Shown here: piece by piece, positions 27,157 through 39,081 of the stretch
Position numbering within the stretch: the stretch's first letter is position 1
Layout of the letters: every line of letters begins with the position of its first letter
From: Pandoraea eparura
Lineage (GTDB): Bacteria > Pseudomonadota > Gammaproteobacteria > Burkholderiales > Burkholderiaceae
NCBI RefSeq assembly: GCF_902459725.1
Contig: NZ_CABPSH010000002.1
Span: forward strand, 496,001 to 560,000
DNA length: 64,000 bases
Direction: 5' to 3'
Program-made: the position numbers and the translations under genes
The notes under the pieces: model-generated
The model's input: only the letters and a program-made list of their open reading frames with translations
Databases searched by the model: none
Told to the model about the DNA's origin: nothing

Positions 27157-27328
27157 ACCTGCAAGCTGCGGGACCTGAAGCGGGACCTTTGACAAGGAGG
27201 GACACGACCTTTGAATTCGTCAGCCGGTGTGCCGAACAGCGAATCATGGGGCACTGCCTCTTGAAATCGCGCCGCGTCGCCCCTATGTGGGGTACTGAGG
27301 ACCATGCAGGAACACCAGGAGAGTTGCC

Positions 27329-27586
27329 ATGCTCATGATTTACGACAGCCCGAATTACTACGTCGTCGAGTTTGCCGCGGACAACGGCAATCACTCGCTG
27401 TCTGCGGGTGGCTATGAAATCGTGGACAAAACCGCGGGCCGCGAGATTTTTCTCGACGGCACGCTTGCCCGGCAATTCCGTGAAGAAGTGCAGAAGTTGA
27501 TCGCCAGCGAGCCCTCCGAGGATGAGGTCGACGAATTCCTCGGCCAGTTCGACACCTTCATGACGAACCCGGTCGTGCTCCACTGA
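27329..27586 (+). CDS. DUF3567 domain-containing protein
   Basis: An 85-residue acidic protein: MIYDSPNYYVVEFAAD, GGYEIVDKTAGREIFLDGTLARQFREEVQKLI and EVDEFLGQFDTFM. These match the small DUF3567 family found throughout Burkholderiales. Function is unknown. A hairpin terminator follows directly. Confidence 0.88.
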   Translation: MLMIYDSPNYYVVEFAADNGNHSLSAGGYEIVDKTAGREIFLDGTLARQFREEVQKLIASEPSEDEVDEFLGQFDTFMTNPVVLH

Positions 27587-27621
27587 CGCCAACACCGCAC
27601 GCGGTGCCGTCACACACCCCA

Positions 27622-27647
27622 AACCCTCGCCGCGGCGAGGGTTTTTT
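27622..27647 (+). terminator. Rho-independent terminator after the DUF3567 gene
   Basis: AACCCTCGCC and GGCGAGGGTT form a 10-bp palindromic stem followed by T6. It lies 36 bases after the DUF3567 stop. Confidence 0.9.
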
Positions 27648-27738
27648 CATGATGCCAACGCCTGACATCATGTCAGACACCATCCGAGCGTCCGGAGAAA
27701 CCGGCGGCTCCGGCGCGCCGACGGCCTCGGCCCGGTGC

Positions 27739-28131
27739 TCAGCACTGCTCCCACGGGAGTCCCTCGAAACGCCAACCGTTCACGGCGTTGCGGTGATGGG
27801 TGCCGTCCAGATCGCCCTCGAAGCCGTGCAGCACCGCGTACACGTTGCGAAAGCCGGCCGCCTCCAGTGCCTCGCCGGCCGCCGTGCTCCGATTGCCGCT
27901 GCGGCATATCAGCAGCACTGGGCGCTCGCCCCCGGCACCGGCGAGCTTGCGCACGCTCTGCACGAAGTGAGGGTTGATCTCCCAATCCGGGCCGTCGTTC
28001 CACGCCACGTGGATCGCCCCGGCCGGGTGCCCCACGAACAGATATTCCATTTCGCTGCGGCAATCGACGAACAGGGCATTGGCCTTGGCTTGCAGAAACT
28101 GGTGAGCGGCGCTCGGGAGCAGGAATTCCAT
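27739..28131 (-). CDS. Rhodanese-like domain protein
   Basis: A 130-residue single-domain rhodanese. The active-site loop is CRSGNRS with C76, preceded by PVLLI, and [24 protein letters not shown] is the usual N-terminal segment. The intact cysteine indicates sulfurtransferase (or arsenate/thiol) activity; the acceptor is unknown. The divergent neighbour is metH, and the 146 bases between carry a candidate promoter. Confidence 0.9.
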   Translation of the reverse strand: MEFLLPSAAHQFLQAKANALFVDCRSEMEYLFVGHPAGAIHVAWNDGPDWEINPHFVQSVRKLAGAGGERPVLLICRSGNRSTAAGEALEAAGFRNVYAVLHGFEGDLDGTHHRNAVNGWRFEGLPWEQC

Positions 28132-28227
28132 ATCGTTGGCGAGAGCGGGTCAAGACGGCGCGGCGCGCGCGTCACGAATCGACGCCGGCGCCGCCCGACA
28201 AGCGGCGGCGCGCGGGCGGCGGGCGCG

Positions 28228-28251
28228 AAAACCATTACAATTATAGGTTTT
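28228..28251 (+). promoter_or_regulatory. Candidate metH promoter in an inverted repeat
   Basis: AAAACC and GGTTTT flank a 12-base A+T-rich core holding TACAAT (28236-28241), a -10 hexamer, 36 bases before the metH ATG. The inverted repeat may be an operator overlapping the promoter. No riboswitch fold was recognised. Confidence 0.4.
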
Positions 28252-28277
28252 CCGGCCACTCCAAGGCGACGTCCGTC

Positions 28278-29408
28278 ATGACCACCGCTACCCCATCCGC
28301 CGCCAATGCCCATACGGGAGCCGCACCGAGCGCGGCGCAGGCCCCCGCCCAGCCGCGCTACACGCGGGGGCAGGCGCTGCCTGCACTGCTCGCTTCGCGC
28401 ATCCTGATCCTGGATGGCGCCATGGGGACGATGATCCAGCAGTACAAGCTGAACGAAGCCCAGTACCGTGGCGAGCGCTTCGCCAACTTCGCGCACGACG
28501 TCAAAGGCAACAACGAGCTGCTCTCGCTCACGCGCCCGGACGTCATCAGCGAGATTCATCGCAAGTACCTCGCGGCCGGCGCCGATATCCTCGAGACGAA
28601 TACGTTCGGGGCGACGACGATCGCCCAGAGCGACTATCACATGGAGGATCTGGCCGACGAGATGAACCGCGAGTCGGCGCGTCTGGCGCGCGAAGCCTGC
28701 GACGCGTTCAGCACGCCCGACAAGCCGCGCTTCGCCGCCGGCGCCATCGGCCCGACGCCCAAGACCGCTAGCATCAGCCCGGACGTGAACGATCCCGGTG
28801 CGCGCAACGTCGACTTCGATCAACTGCGCGACGCGTACTACGCGCAGGCCAAGTCGTTGCTCGAAGGCGGCGTCGATCTGTTCCTCGTCGAGACGATTTT
28901 CGATACGCTCAACGCCAAGGCCGCGCTCTTTGCCATCGACGAGCTGTTCGAAGACACCGGCGAAGTGTTGCCGATCATGATTTCGGGCACCGTCACCGAC
29001 GCCTCCGGGCGCATTCTGTCGGGCCAGACCGTCGAGGCGTTCTGGAATTCGCTGCGTCATGCGCGCCCGCTCACTTTCGGCCTGAACTGCGCGCTCGGCG
29101 CGACGCTCATGCGCCCGTACATCGCCGAGTTGGCCAAGCTGTGCAACACGTACGTGTCGGTCTACCCGAACGCCGGTTTGCCCAACCCGATGAGCGACAC
29201 GGGTTTCGACGAAACGCCTGACGTGACGTCCGGCCTGATCAAGGAGTTCGCGCAGGCAGGCCTGGTAAATATCGCGGGCGGCTGCTGCGGCACCACGCCG
29301 GCGCACATCGCCGAGATCGCCAAGGCGCTGGCCAACGTGAAGCCGCGCCGCTGGCCGTCGCAGTATCGCGCGACTGGCGGCAGCATGGATGGCGACGACG
29401 ACGCCTGA
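28278..29408 (+). CDS. metH: Methionine synthase, homocysteine-binding subunit (N-terminal half of MetH)
   Basis: A 376-residue protein equal to the homocysteine S-methyltransferase module of Met[17 protein letters not shown] opens the barrel, and the zinc ligands are C261 (LNCALGA), C326 and C327 (GGCCGTT). It ends at the module boundary, and the rest of MetH is coded by the next gene after 116 bases. It methylates homocysteine to methionine using methylcobalamin from its partner. The first 25 residues are a low-complexity Ala/Pro tail. The two-gene layout is usual in Burkholderiaceae. Confidence 0.94.
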   Translation: MTTATPSAANAHTGAAPSAAQAPAQPRYTRGQALPALLASRILILDGAMGTMIQQYKLNEAQYRGERFANFAHDVKGNNELLSLTRPDVISEIHRKYLAAGADILETNTFGATTIAQSDYHMEDLADEMNRESARLAREACDAFSTPDKPRFAAGAIGPTPKTASISPDVNDPGARNVDFDQLRDAYYAQAKSLLEGGVDLFLVETIFDTLNAKAALFAIDELFEDTGEVLPIMISGTVTDASGRILSGQTVEAFWNSLRHARPLTFGLNCALGATLMRPYIAELAKLCNTYVSVYPNAGLPNPMSDTGFDETPDVTSGLIKEFAQAGLVNIAGGCCGTTPAHIAEIAKALANVKPRRWPSQYRATGGSMDGDDDA

Positions 29409-29470
29409 GCGGCGCCACCGTCCGCCCAACGAAGACAAGACTGATTGCAGGAAGCCCGGCGCGCCGCCCT

Positions 29471-29492
29471 CGCGTCTCGCGCACGAGACGCG
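29471..29492. other. 9-bp perfect hairpin between the two metH genes
   Basis: CGCGTCTCG, loop CGCA, CGAGACGCG. It is not followed by a U-run and lies 31 bases upstream of the second metH ATG, so it may affect mRNA processing or ribosome access rather than end transcription. Confidence 0.7.
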
Positions 29493-29524
29493 GCAAGCGC
29501 GCCCACCATTGAACGGATTGCCCC

Positions 29525-32293
<2,769 letters not shown>

Positions 32294-32475
32294 TTACAGG
32301 CCAGCATCCCTTTGCGTGACCCGGCCGGCGGCATGACGACCGCTCGCCGGCGCCGGTGTCACGCCGCTGTCGCAACCGAAGCGTAGTGTCCCGCCCGTTC
32401 GGGCTGATCCGGCAGTTCGGATCCCCGGCCGCCGGCGCCCTGCCCCCTGCCGGCTGGCTCACTTCGAGACGTCCC

Positions 32476-33195
32476 ATGCACGCACTGCAAAGCATCCAGA
32501 ACTTCCAGCTCCTGCCGCTACTCAACACGGCCGTCTCGCTGCTCGTCGCGTTCATTCTGGGCACGATCATCGGCGTGGAGCGTCAGGTCCGTCAGCGCAC
32601 CGCCGGCCTGCGCACCAACGTGCTCGTGGCCGTGGGGTCTGCCGCCTTCGTCGACCTGTCGATGCGGCTCATGCCCGGCGATACGCGCGTGATTGCCTAT
32701 GTCGTGTCGGGGGTCGGTTTCCTGGGCGCGGGCGCCATCATGAAAGACGGCGCTTCGGTACGCGGCCTGAACACCGCAGCCACGCTCTGGGGCTCGGCAG
32801 CCGTGGGCGCGGCCGCGGGGGCGAGCCTGATCGTCGAGGCGGTCGTCGTGGCGGGCTTCGTGCTGGCGGCCAATACACTGCTGCGCCCGGTCGTGAACCG
32901 CATCAACCGCGCCCCGATCAACGAGGCGACGTCGGAGGCAACGTACGCGCTGTCCGTCATCTGCGCGCGCACGACGCAGCGCGATGTGCTCGACAAGGTG
33001 GAAGCCTGGCTGGAAGCGTCGAACTATCCGGTGCGGGCGCTCGATATTCACCCGTTCGGCGAGGCGGAGGTCGAGATCGAAGCGCTCTTGCTGCCCACGG
33101 CCGTGCAGGCAGGCGAACTCGATGCGCTCACCGATCATCTGGAAACATTGCCGGGGGTGAATCAGGTGTTCTGGTCGAGCCGTTCGGACGACTAG
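32476..33195 (+). CDS. MgtC/SapB family membrane protein
   Basis: A 239-residue protein with about four N-terminal membrane helices and the MgtC signature: LGTIIGVERQVRQRTAGLRTNVLVAVGSAAF and VSGVGFLGAGAIMKDGASVRGLNTAATLWGSAAVGAAAG. A cytosolic ACT-like C-terminal domain follows (RDVLDKVEAWLEASNYPVRALDI). MgtC proteins link to magnesium or acid stress and F-ATPase control in other bacteria; here the role is unassigned. ATG 32476 is chosen because the upstream frame is non-coding. Confidence 0.9.
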   Translation: MHALQSIQNFQLLPLLNTAVSLLVAFILGTIIGVERQVRQRTAGLRTNVLVAVGSAAFVDLSMRLMPGDTRVIAYVVSGVGFLGAGAIMKDGASVRGLNTAATLWGSAAVGAAAGASLIVEAVVVAGFVLAANTLLRPVVNRINRAPINEATSEATYALSVICARTTQRDVLDKVEAWLEASNYPVRALDIHPFGEAEVEIEALLLPTAVQAGELDALTDHLETLPGVNQVFWSSRSDD

Positions 33196-33430
33196 GGAAA
33201 GCTGCCGAGTGACATGCCGCATGACGCGCAATGTCAGTCCTTTCAGCGCGCCACAGCGTGGATCGCTGGCACTGAAAATTGCAGATTCCGGGACGGGGAT
33301 CTCGCGCGAAAGCGCGTTGGGGTGACGAGCGACGCGCTCGGACGATGGGCGCGTCGTGCCGGACGAATGGCGTAGCGTGCCGTGGGTTGCCCGGGAGGGC
33401 CCGGGAGGGACTGACTTGGCCTTCGACCGC

Positions 33431-33757
33431 TTAGCGGCGACCGATCTCCCACATCACGGCGACGTTTTCCTTTTGCGACTCGCGCAGCATATCGAGCAGC
33501 GGATAGGCCCGTTGCGCAAGACGCAAACGATCCGCTTCCTCGCGTTCGTCCGATTGCTTGCCTTCGCTTTGCTTCTTCGCAGCGGCATTGTCTTCCGCGA
33601 TGGCGGCTTCGAGCTTCGCAATCGCCGCGCCCATTTCGTCCTCGCCGATGGCACCGCGCTCACCCAGCTTCTTGCCGACCAGCCCGAGCAGAAACTGCGC
33701 GAGATTCTCCAGCATGGTGATCGTGGGCGAAGCGTGCGACTTGAACGTTACCAACAT
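33431..33757 (-). CDS. DUF1840 domain-containing protein
   Basis: A 108-residue cytosolic protein: LVTFKSHASPTITMLENLAQFLLGLVGKKLGERGAI, then a Lys/Glu-rich middle (AAAKKQSEGKQSDEREEADRLRL) likely coiled or flexible, and AQRAYPLLDMLRESQKENVAVMWEIGR. This matches the DUF1840 family; function unknown. GGGAG lies 6 bases ahead of the ATG on the minus strand. It diverges from argS. Confidence 0.85.
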   Translation of the reverse strand: MLVTFKSHASPTITMLENLAQFLLGLVGKKLGERGAIGEDEMGAAIAKLEAAIAEDNAAAKKQSEGKQSDEREEADRLRLAQRAYPLLDMLRESQKENVAVMWEIGRR

Positions 33758-33854
33758 GGTTGTCTCCCGATTCGAGTTGTCACCACCCCCGCCCCAGGCG
33801 TATGTCGCGCAACGCATGGGACCGGTGGGTACCGTGACTTCATCATACACCTGT

Positions 33855-33860
33855 TAAAAT
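33855..33860 (+). promoter_or_regulatory. Candidate -10 box for argS
   Basis: TAAAAT 62 bases ahead of the argS ATG, in the sequence TGTTAAAATCC. It is in the 164-base gap shared with the divergent DUF1840 gene; the -35 element is weak. Confidence 0.35.
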
Positions 33861-33921
33861 CCGGTGCTGACGATTCAATTGCCTGTCCGGACGCGTCCGG
33901 ACGCACCCGAAACACCCGCCA

Positions 33922-35703
33922 ATGCTACCCGCACAAAAGAATGCTCTCGTCGCGCTGATCGGCGACGTCGTCGCCGGTTTGATGCCTGCGCACGGCACTG
34001 CGCCCGACGCGCAAAACGCGCCGGCCATGCCGTCCATCCTGCTCGAACGCCCGAAAGTCGCCGCGCATGGCGACCTGGCCTGCAACGTGGCGATGCAACT
34101 CGCCAAGCCGCTGCGCGCCAACCCGCGCGAGCTGGCGCAGAAGATTGCCGATGCCATCCTCGGCGACGCCCGCGCGAACGGGCTCGTCGACGCCGTTGAA
34201 ATCGCCGGCCCCGGCTTCATCAACCTGCGACTGGCCAACGCCGCGAAGCAGTCGGTCGCGCGCGCGATTCTGACCGAGGGCGCGGCCTTCGGCCACTGCG
34301 CCGTGCGCCACGACGACGCGCCGGTGCTCGTCGAATTCGTCTCGGCCAACCCGACCGGCCCGCTGCACGTAGGTCACGGTCGTCAGGCCGCGCTCGGCGA
34401 CACGATCTCGGCGCTGCTGGGTACGCAGGGCCATCCGGTCCATCGCGAGTTCTACTACAACGACGCCGGCGTGCAGATCCAGACGCTCGCCACCTCGGTG
34501 CAGGCGCGTGCGCGCGGCCTCAAGCCGGGCGATGCCGAATGGCCGGAATCGGCCTACAACGGCGACTACATCGGCGATATCGCGCAGGACTTCCTCGCGC
34601 GCAAGACCGTGCAGGCGTCCGACGGCGCGCCCGTCACCGGCAGCGGCGACCTCGAGGACATCGACTCGATCCGCGCGTTCGCCGTGGCCTATCTGCGCCG
34701 CGAGCAAGACATCGATCTGCAGACGTTCGGGGTGCGCTTCGATCAGTACTATCTCGAGTCGTCGCTCTACGCCGACGGCAGTGTGGAGCGCACGGTGCAG
34801 GCCCTCGTCGACGCCGGCGTGACGTACGAACAGGACGGCGCGCTGTGGCTGCGCACGACCGATTACGGCGACGACAAGGACCGCGTGATGCGCAAGTCCG
34901 ACGGCACGTACACGTATTTCGTGCCGGACGTCGCCTATCACACCCGCAAGTGGGCGCGCGGCTTCCATCAGGTCATCAACGTGCAGGGCTCGGACCACCA
35001 CGGCACCATCGCCCGCGTGCGCGCCGGCTTGCAGGCCCTGGGCATCGGCATTCCGAAGGGCTACCCCGACTACGTGCTGCACAAGATGGTTACCGTCATG
35101 CGCCATGGCGAAGAGGTGAAGATCTCCAAGCGCGCGGGCAGCTACGTGACCGTGCGCGACCTGATCGAGTGGTCGGGCGGCATCACGGCCGAAACCCCGG
35201 TGACGGACCCGGCCGAGCGTGAAGCGGCCCTGCGCCGTGGCCGCGACGCCGTGCGTTTCTTCCTGATTTCGCGCAAGGCGGACACCGAATTCGTGTTCGA
35301 CGTGGATCTCGCGCTCAAGCAGAACGACGAGAACCCGGTGTACTACGTGCAGTATGCGCACGCCCGCATCTGCTCGATCCTCACGCAATGGGGCGGCGAC
35401 GACGCCCGTCTGGCGCACACCGACCTCGCGCCGCTCGACAGCGAACGCGCGCTCGCGCTGCTGCAATTGCTCGCCGAATACCCCGACATGCTCACGCGCG
35501 CGACCGAGGAACTGGCGCCGCACGCCGTGGCCTTTTATCTGCGGGATCTGGCGGGGGCGTTCCACTCCTTCTACAACGCCGATCGCGTGCTGGTCGACGA
35601 CGAGACCGTCAAGCACGCGCGTCTGGCGCTGCTGGCGGCCACGCGTCAGGTGCTGCGCAACGGTCTTGCCGTGCTGGGCGTGTCGACCCCGGCCAAGATG
35701 TAA
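33922..35703 (+). CDS. argS: Arginine--tRNA ligase
   Basis: A 593-residue class I synthetase. An N-terminal Arg-tRNA domain precedes HIGH-type HVGH at 149-152 (in [13 protein letters not shown]), the KMSKS equivalent is KISKR at 400-404, and the C-terminal DALR anticodon domain carries [15 protein letters not shown]. It charges tRNA-Arg in the cytosol. A SPOR protein gene follows 66 bases downstream, an arrangement conserved in Burkholderiales. Confidence 0.97.
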   Translation: MLPAQKNALVALIGDVVAGLMPAHGTAPDAQNAPAMPSILLERPKVAAHGDLACNVAMQLAKPLRANPRELAQKIADAILGDARANGLVDAVEIAGPGFINLRLANAAKQSVARAILTEGAAFGHCAVRHDDAPVLVEFVSANPTGPLHVGHGRQAALGDTISALLGTQGHPVHREFYYNDAGVQIQTLATSVQARARGLKPGDAEWPESAYNGDYIGDIAQDFLARKTVQASDGAPVTGSGDLEDIDSIRAFAVAYLRREQDIDLQTFGVRFDQYYLESSLYADGSVERTVQALVDAGVTYEQDGALWLRTTDYGDDKDRVMRKSDGTYTYFVPDVAYHTRKWARGFHQVINVQGSDHHGTIARVRAGLQALGIGIPKGYPDYVLHKMVTVMRHGEEVKISKRAGSYVTVRDLIEWSGGITAETPVTDPAEREAALRRGRDAVRFFLISRKADTEFVFDVDLALKQNDENPVYYVQYAHARICSILTQWGGDDARLAHTDLAPLDSERALALLQLLAEYPDMLTRATEELAPHAVAFYLRDLAGAFHSFYNADRVLVDDETVKHARLALLAATRQVLRNGLAVLGVSTPAKM

Positions 35704-35769
35704 GTCCCAGTTATCCAACCCCTCCGAACGGCAAACGCATCGGAACTCTGTAAGGACGGAATCGACTCG

Positions 35770-36435
35770 ATGGCAAACACACGTCGGCCTCCCCGCCAGC
35801 GGGGCGGTACTTTTCTGGGCATCGTGCTCGGCCTGATCGTTGGGCTGGCCGTTGCCGTCGTCGTCGCGCTCTACATTACGAAGACGCCCACCCCGTTCGT
35901 CGAAAAGACGCCGCCGCGCCCGGCCGATAATTCGCCGGCCGCGCAGGCGCCAGATCCGAACAAGTCGCTGCAGCCGCGCACGCCGCTGCCGGGCGCGGCG
36001 TCGGCCGCCGCCGGGCCGGAGGCGGCCTCGCAGGCCGTCACGTCGCCACTCGTGCCGGGCGTGCCGGTCACGCCGCCGATGGCGTCCGCCCCGACGGCGC
36101 CGACGAAGCCCTCGCCTGCCGACATTCTCAGCGGCAAGTCGACGGTGCCGGTCGCGCCGCCGACCACGCCGCCCGCAAGTGCCACGGACAGCGCCAACAC
36201 GGGCTACTACCTGCAAGTGGGCGCCTTCAAGTCGCAGAACGACGCGGAGCAACTGCGCGCAAAGCTGACGCTCTCGGGCTTCGAGGCGAAGGTCACGCAG
36301 CGCGATGCCAACGGCCTGACGCTCTATCGCGTACGCCTTGGACCGTACGGCAAGCTCGACGAGATGAATCACGTGCGCCAGCGCCTGCAGGACGGTGGCT
36401 ACGATACGGCCGTCATCCGCTTCACGAAGCAATGA
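35770..36435 (+). CDS. SPOR domain-containing protein (FtsN-like)
   Basis: A 221-residue bitopic inner-membrane protein. A short basic cytosolic tail, one membrane helix (LGIVLGLIVGLAVAVVVALYI, 17-37), a Pro-rich periplasmic linker and a C-terminal SPOR domain from about residue 145 (YYLQVGAFKSQNDAEQLRAKLTLSGFEAKV). The layout is that of FtsN/DedD, which bind septal peptidoglycan; this would be a division or envelope protein. Likely co-transcribed with argS and ended by a strong terminator. Confidence 0.88.
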   Translation: MANTRRPPRQRGGTFLGIVLGLIVGLAVAVVVALYITKTPTPFVEKTPPRPADNSPAAQAPDPNKSLQPRTPLPGAASAAAGPEAASQAVTSPLVPGVPVTPPMASAPTAPTKPSPADILSGKSTVPVAPPTTPPASATDSANTGYYLQVGAFKSQNDAEQLRAKLTLSGFEAKVTQRDANGLTLYRVRLGPYGKLDEMNHVRQRLQDGGYDTAVIRFTKQ

Positions 36436-36438
36436 ACG

Positions 36439-36476
36439 CAAAAGGCGTTGCACGATAAGGGCAACGCCTTTTGTTT
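36439..36476 (+). terminator. Rho-independent terminator after the SPOR gene
   Basis: A perfect 13-bp stem (CAAAAGGCGTTGC against GCAACGCCTTTTG) with a 9-base loop, followed by TTT. It starts 4 bases after the SPOR protein stop. Confidence 0.92.
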
Positions 36477-36680
36477 CCTCGTCCGGCACAGCGACGCACC
36501 CGCGCAGAATGCCGGTGCCGGCGGCGTCGTTCGGACGCGACGGGTGTAGCCGTGAGGTTGAACCCGGCAACGCGTTGCCGGTCATACGCACTAGCTAATC
36601 CGTCTGAATCCGGGATATGGTTTCGCGGGAGCGTCGGCCAACCGCTGGCCTGCGCGTCTGCTCACTCCTCAACAACGATC

Positions 36681-37364
36681 ATGAAAAAACTTCTTGGTAC
36701 CGTTTTGCTGTCTTTCGGTTTCCTTTGCGGCGCCGCCTCGGCCTCGCCCGAAGCCCCGGTCGCGGGAACCGACTACCTGGTGTTGCCGCAGGCACAGCCC
36801 ACCTCGGCGGGCGCGGGAAAAATCGAAGTCACCGAATTCTTCTGGTACGGCTGCCCGCACTGCAATGCGCTCGAACCGTCGCTGGAAGCGTGGGTGAAGA
36901 AGCAAGGCAAGGACGTCGTGTTCAAGCGCGTGCCGGTCGCCTTCCAGGACCGCTTCGAGCCGCACACCCGCATGTTCTACGCGTTGCACGCCCTGGGCCG
37001 TGAAGCCGAACTCACGCCGAAGGTCTTCAACGAGATTCACGTCAAGCACAACTATCTGCTGACGGCGCAGACGCAGGCCGACTTCCTCGCGCAGTTCGGC
37101 ATCGACAAGCAGAAGTATCTCGACGCCTACAACGGCTTCTCGACACAGGCCAGCGTGAAGACGGCCAACCGGACGTGGCAGGACTACAAGATCGACGGCG
37201 TGCCGACGATCGCGATCCAGGGCAAGTACCTGGTCTCGCCGGCCACCTCGGGCGACGCGCTGCAAAAGGCCGGTAAGCCGGCCACGACCGAGCAGCAGAC
37301 GTTCGACGCGGCGCTCAAGACCGCCGACGCGATCATCAACCAGATCCGCGCGAAGAAGCTGTAA
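36681..37364 (+). CDS. dsbA: Thiol:disulfide interchange protein DsbA
   Basis: A 227-residue periplasmic oxidoreductase with a signal peptide (to about residue 21, GAASASP). The active site is C58-P-H-C61 in FFWYGCPHCN, the DsbA type, and the cis-proline loop is GVPTIAI. It introduces disulfides into exported proteins and is reoxidised by DsbB, whose gene is not here. A terminator follows immediately, though the next SDR start is only a few bases past it. Confidence 0.93.
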   Translation: MKKLLGTVLLSFGFLCGAASASPEAPVAGTDYLVLPQAQPTSAGAGKIEVTEFFWYGCPHCNALEPSLEAWVKKQGKDVVFKRVPVAFQDRFEPHTRMFYALHALGREAELTPKVFNEIHVKHNYLLTAQTQADFLAQFGIDKQKYLDAYNGFSTQASVKTANRTWQDYKIDGVPTIAIQGKYLVSPATSGDALQKAGKPATTEQQTFDAALKTADAIINQIRAKKL

Positions 37365-37380
37365 GCGTCGTCTCTCTCGA

Positions 37381-37403
37381 AGCCCGGCCACGGCCGGGCT
37401 TTT
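37381..37403 (+). terminator. Rho-independent terminator after dsbA
   Basis: AGCCCGGCC and GGCCGGGCT (9-bp stem, 2-base loop) followed by TTT, 16 bases past the dsbA stop. The T-run is short, and the next gene begins at 37411, which places a hairpin in the Shine-Dalgarno region of that gene if read-through occurs. Confidence 0.85.
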
Positions 37404-37410
37404 GCATTCC

Positions 37411-38265
37411 ATGGCAACACACACGACTTCCCCGAAGGTTTTCATCACGGGCGCCTCGAGCGGATTGGGCGAAGCGCTCGCGCGTCACTACGCCGCGCAG
37501 GGCGCCATCCTCGGGCTGGTGGGCCGTCGCGGCGACAAGCTCGCCGATCTGGCCGCCTCGCTCCCCCATCCGCATGCTGTGCATTGCTACGCGCTCGACG
37601 TGCGTGATGCGCTCGCACTGCGCGCGGCAGCCGACGACTTCATGGCGCGGCACGGCGTGCCGGACATCGTCATCGCCAATGCGGGCATCAGCCACGGGGT
37701 GAACACCGAAGACGCGGCCGATCTGCCGCACTTCGCATCGGTCATGGACACCAACTGGATGGCGATGGTCGCCACCTTCAGCCCCTTCGTCGCGCCAATG
37801 CGCGAGCGCAAGCACGGCACGCTCGTGGGCATCGGCAGCGTGGCCGGCGTGCGTGGCCTGCCGGGGCATGGCGCCTACAGCGCCTCGAAGGCAGCCGCGA
37901 TGACTTACCTGGAAAGCCTGCGCGTGGAATTGCGAGCCGCCAAGGTCGCGGTCGTGACGATTGCGCCGGGCTACATCCGCACGCCGATGACCGACGGCAA
38001 TCCGTTCCCGATGCCGTTCCTGATGCCCTCGGACAAATTCGCGCGCAAGGCGGCCGCGGCGATCGCGCGGCGCAAGCGCTTCGTGGTGCTGCCGTGGCCG
38101 ATGGGCGTGGTGGCCTGCGTCATGCGATGTCTGCCGCGCTGGCTCTATGACATGCTCTTCGCCCGCGCGCCGCGCAAGCCGCGATTGTCGGAGCGCCAAG
38201 CGAAAAACAGCGCCCCGGCGAACGCCGGCCCGCCGCCGAACGATCCGTCGACAGGCCCCAACTAG
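37411..38265 (+). CDS. Short-chain dehydrogenase/reductase
   Basis: A 284-residue classical SDR: GASSGLG cofactor loop (14-20), NAG in VIANAG (about 89-92), catalytic S143 and Y156-x-x-x-K160 in YSASK. A C-terminal part with hydrophobic segments (PWPMGVVACVMRCLPRWLYDMLF) suggests membrane association, as in some lipid-acting SDRs. The substrate is unknown. ATG 37411 is used; a TTG 9 bases earlier is an alternative. No ribosome binding site other than the terminator sequence lies upstream. Confidence 0.87.
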   Translation: MATHTTSPKVFITGASSGLGEALARHYAAQGAILGLVGRRGDKLADLAASLPHPHAVHCYALDVRDALALRAAADDFMARHGVPDIVIANAGISHGVNTEDAADLPHFASVMDTNWMAMVATFSPFVAPMRERKHGTLVGIGSVAGVRGLPGHGAYSASKAAAMTYLESLRVELRAAKVAVVTIAPGYIRTPMTDGNPFPMPFLMPSDKFARKAAAAIARRKRFVVLPWPMGVVACVMRCLPRWLYDMLFARAPRKPRLSERQAKNSAPANAGPPPNDPSTGPN

Positions 38266-38364
38266 CGGACAACGCAGGGATATTCCCCAAATCGAAGCAT
38301 GGAACCGGGGAAAGCCGAACGTCACGCGTTACATTGCTCCGAATCCCTAACGCGCGACGTCCCC

Positions 38365-38856
38365 ATGAACGCCATGTCAACGCAAGCCGCGTCACGCGCT
38401 TGCCCCACTCGCGGCGTCGCGCCTCCTCGGCGCCTCGCCCTCATTTTCGCCCTGCCGCTTGCCCTGGTCGTTTCCGGTTGCGCCGCGCTCGATCCCGGCA
38501 ACTGGCAAGTCGTCGGTCCGCCGGCCTCTTACGTGCGCCCCGCACCGGCCGTCGTCACCCCCGCGCCGGTGATCGTGACGCCAGCGCCGACCGTCATTGC
38601 CCCCGCCCCCGTGATCATCGCGCCGCGTCCGCCCGTCGTGATCGCCCCCGCACAGCCGTATATCGTCGTGCCGCAGCCCCGCCCGCGCGCGTCGCGCGAC
38701 GCCGCCCACTTCCTGAGCGAGAAATGCTATCTGGAGAAAGGCGGCTGCTACACCAGCGAATATCGGGAAGGGTACGAGTTCAACCCCTACACCGGCACGT
38801 GGGAATGGGTCGGTCAACGAGACTATCGGTGGAAAGGCAGCCGGGGGAACCGCTAA
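38365..38856 (+). CDS. Putative Pro/Ala-repeat lipoprotein
   Basis: A 163-residue protein. An N-terminal basic region and hydrophobic stretch end in a lipobox VVSG-C, so it is a lipoprotein. A repetitive VTPAPVIV/IAPAPVII region (about residues 60-105) is proline-rich and extended, perhaps spanning the periplasm. The C-terminal part has two cysteines (KCYLEKGGCYTSEYREGYEFN) that may form a disulfide. The function is unknown. ATG 38365 was chosen because it opens straight into the signal peptide. Confidence 0.65.
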   Translation: MNAMSTQAASRACPTRGVAPPRRLALIFALPLALVVSGCAALDPGNWQVVGPPASYVRPAPAVVTPAPVIVTPAPTVIAPAPVIIAPRPPVVIAPAQPYIVVPQPRPRASRDAAHFLSEKCYLEKGGCYTSEYREGYEFNPYTGTWEWVGQRDYRWKGSRGNR

Positions 38857-39081
38857 GTCCCGCCCCCGTGTTCCTCCCGTGGAACACGGCGCCGCCCATC
38901 ATGGTCGACTCGAATTTTGACCCGTTGTGGTGCATTGCAAACCTGCGCTAGAGTGCGCGTGTAACTTCAATAGAGGTACACACGACGTTAAACCGGTCTT
39001 GCCGCGAGAGCGCGGACGGATGCCGAAGGACGTTAGCATACCGATCCGACTGCGGCGGTCCCAACCAAGCAGGAGAGGCAT

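Noticed and set aside
28132-28277. SAH or cobalamin riboswitch ahead of metH
   Set aside because: Only 146 bases lie between the divergent starts and I recognise none of the conserved riboswitch elements.
28278-29408. Frameshifted or broken metH
   Set aside because: The split is at a domain boundary, both proteins keep all catalytic residues, and the second gene has its own start.
33925-36591. 888-residue open frame antisense to argS and the SPOR gene
   Set aside because: It spans two certain genes plus their terminator and is rich in Arg/Val/His, the usual composition of GC-rich shadow frames.
38857-39081. tRNA or small RNA gene before the MHS transporter
   Set aside because: No cloverleaf or TPsiC-like word was found; probably only the promoter of the transporter.
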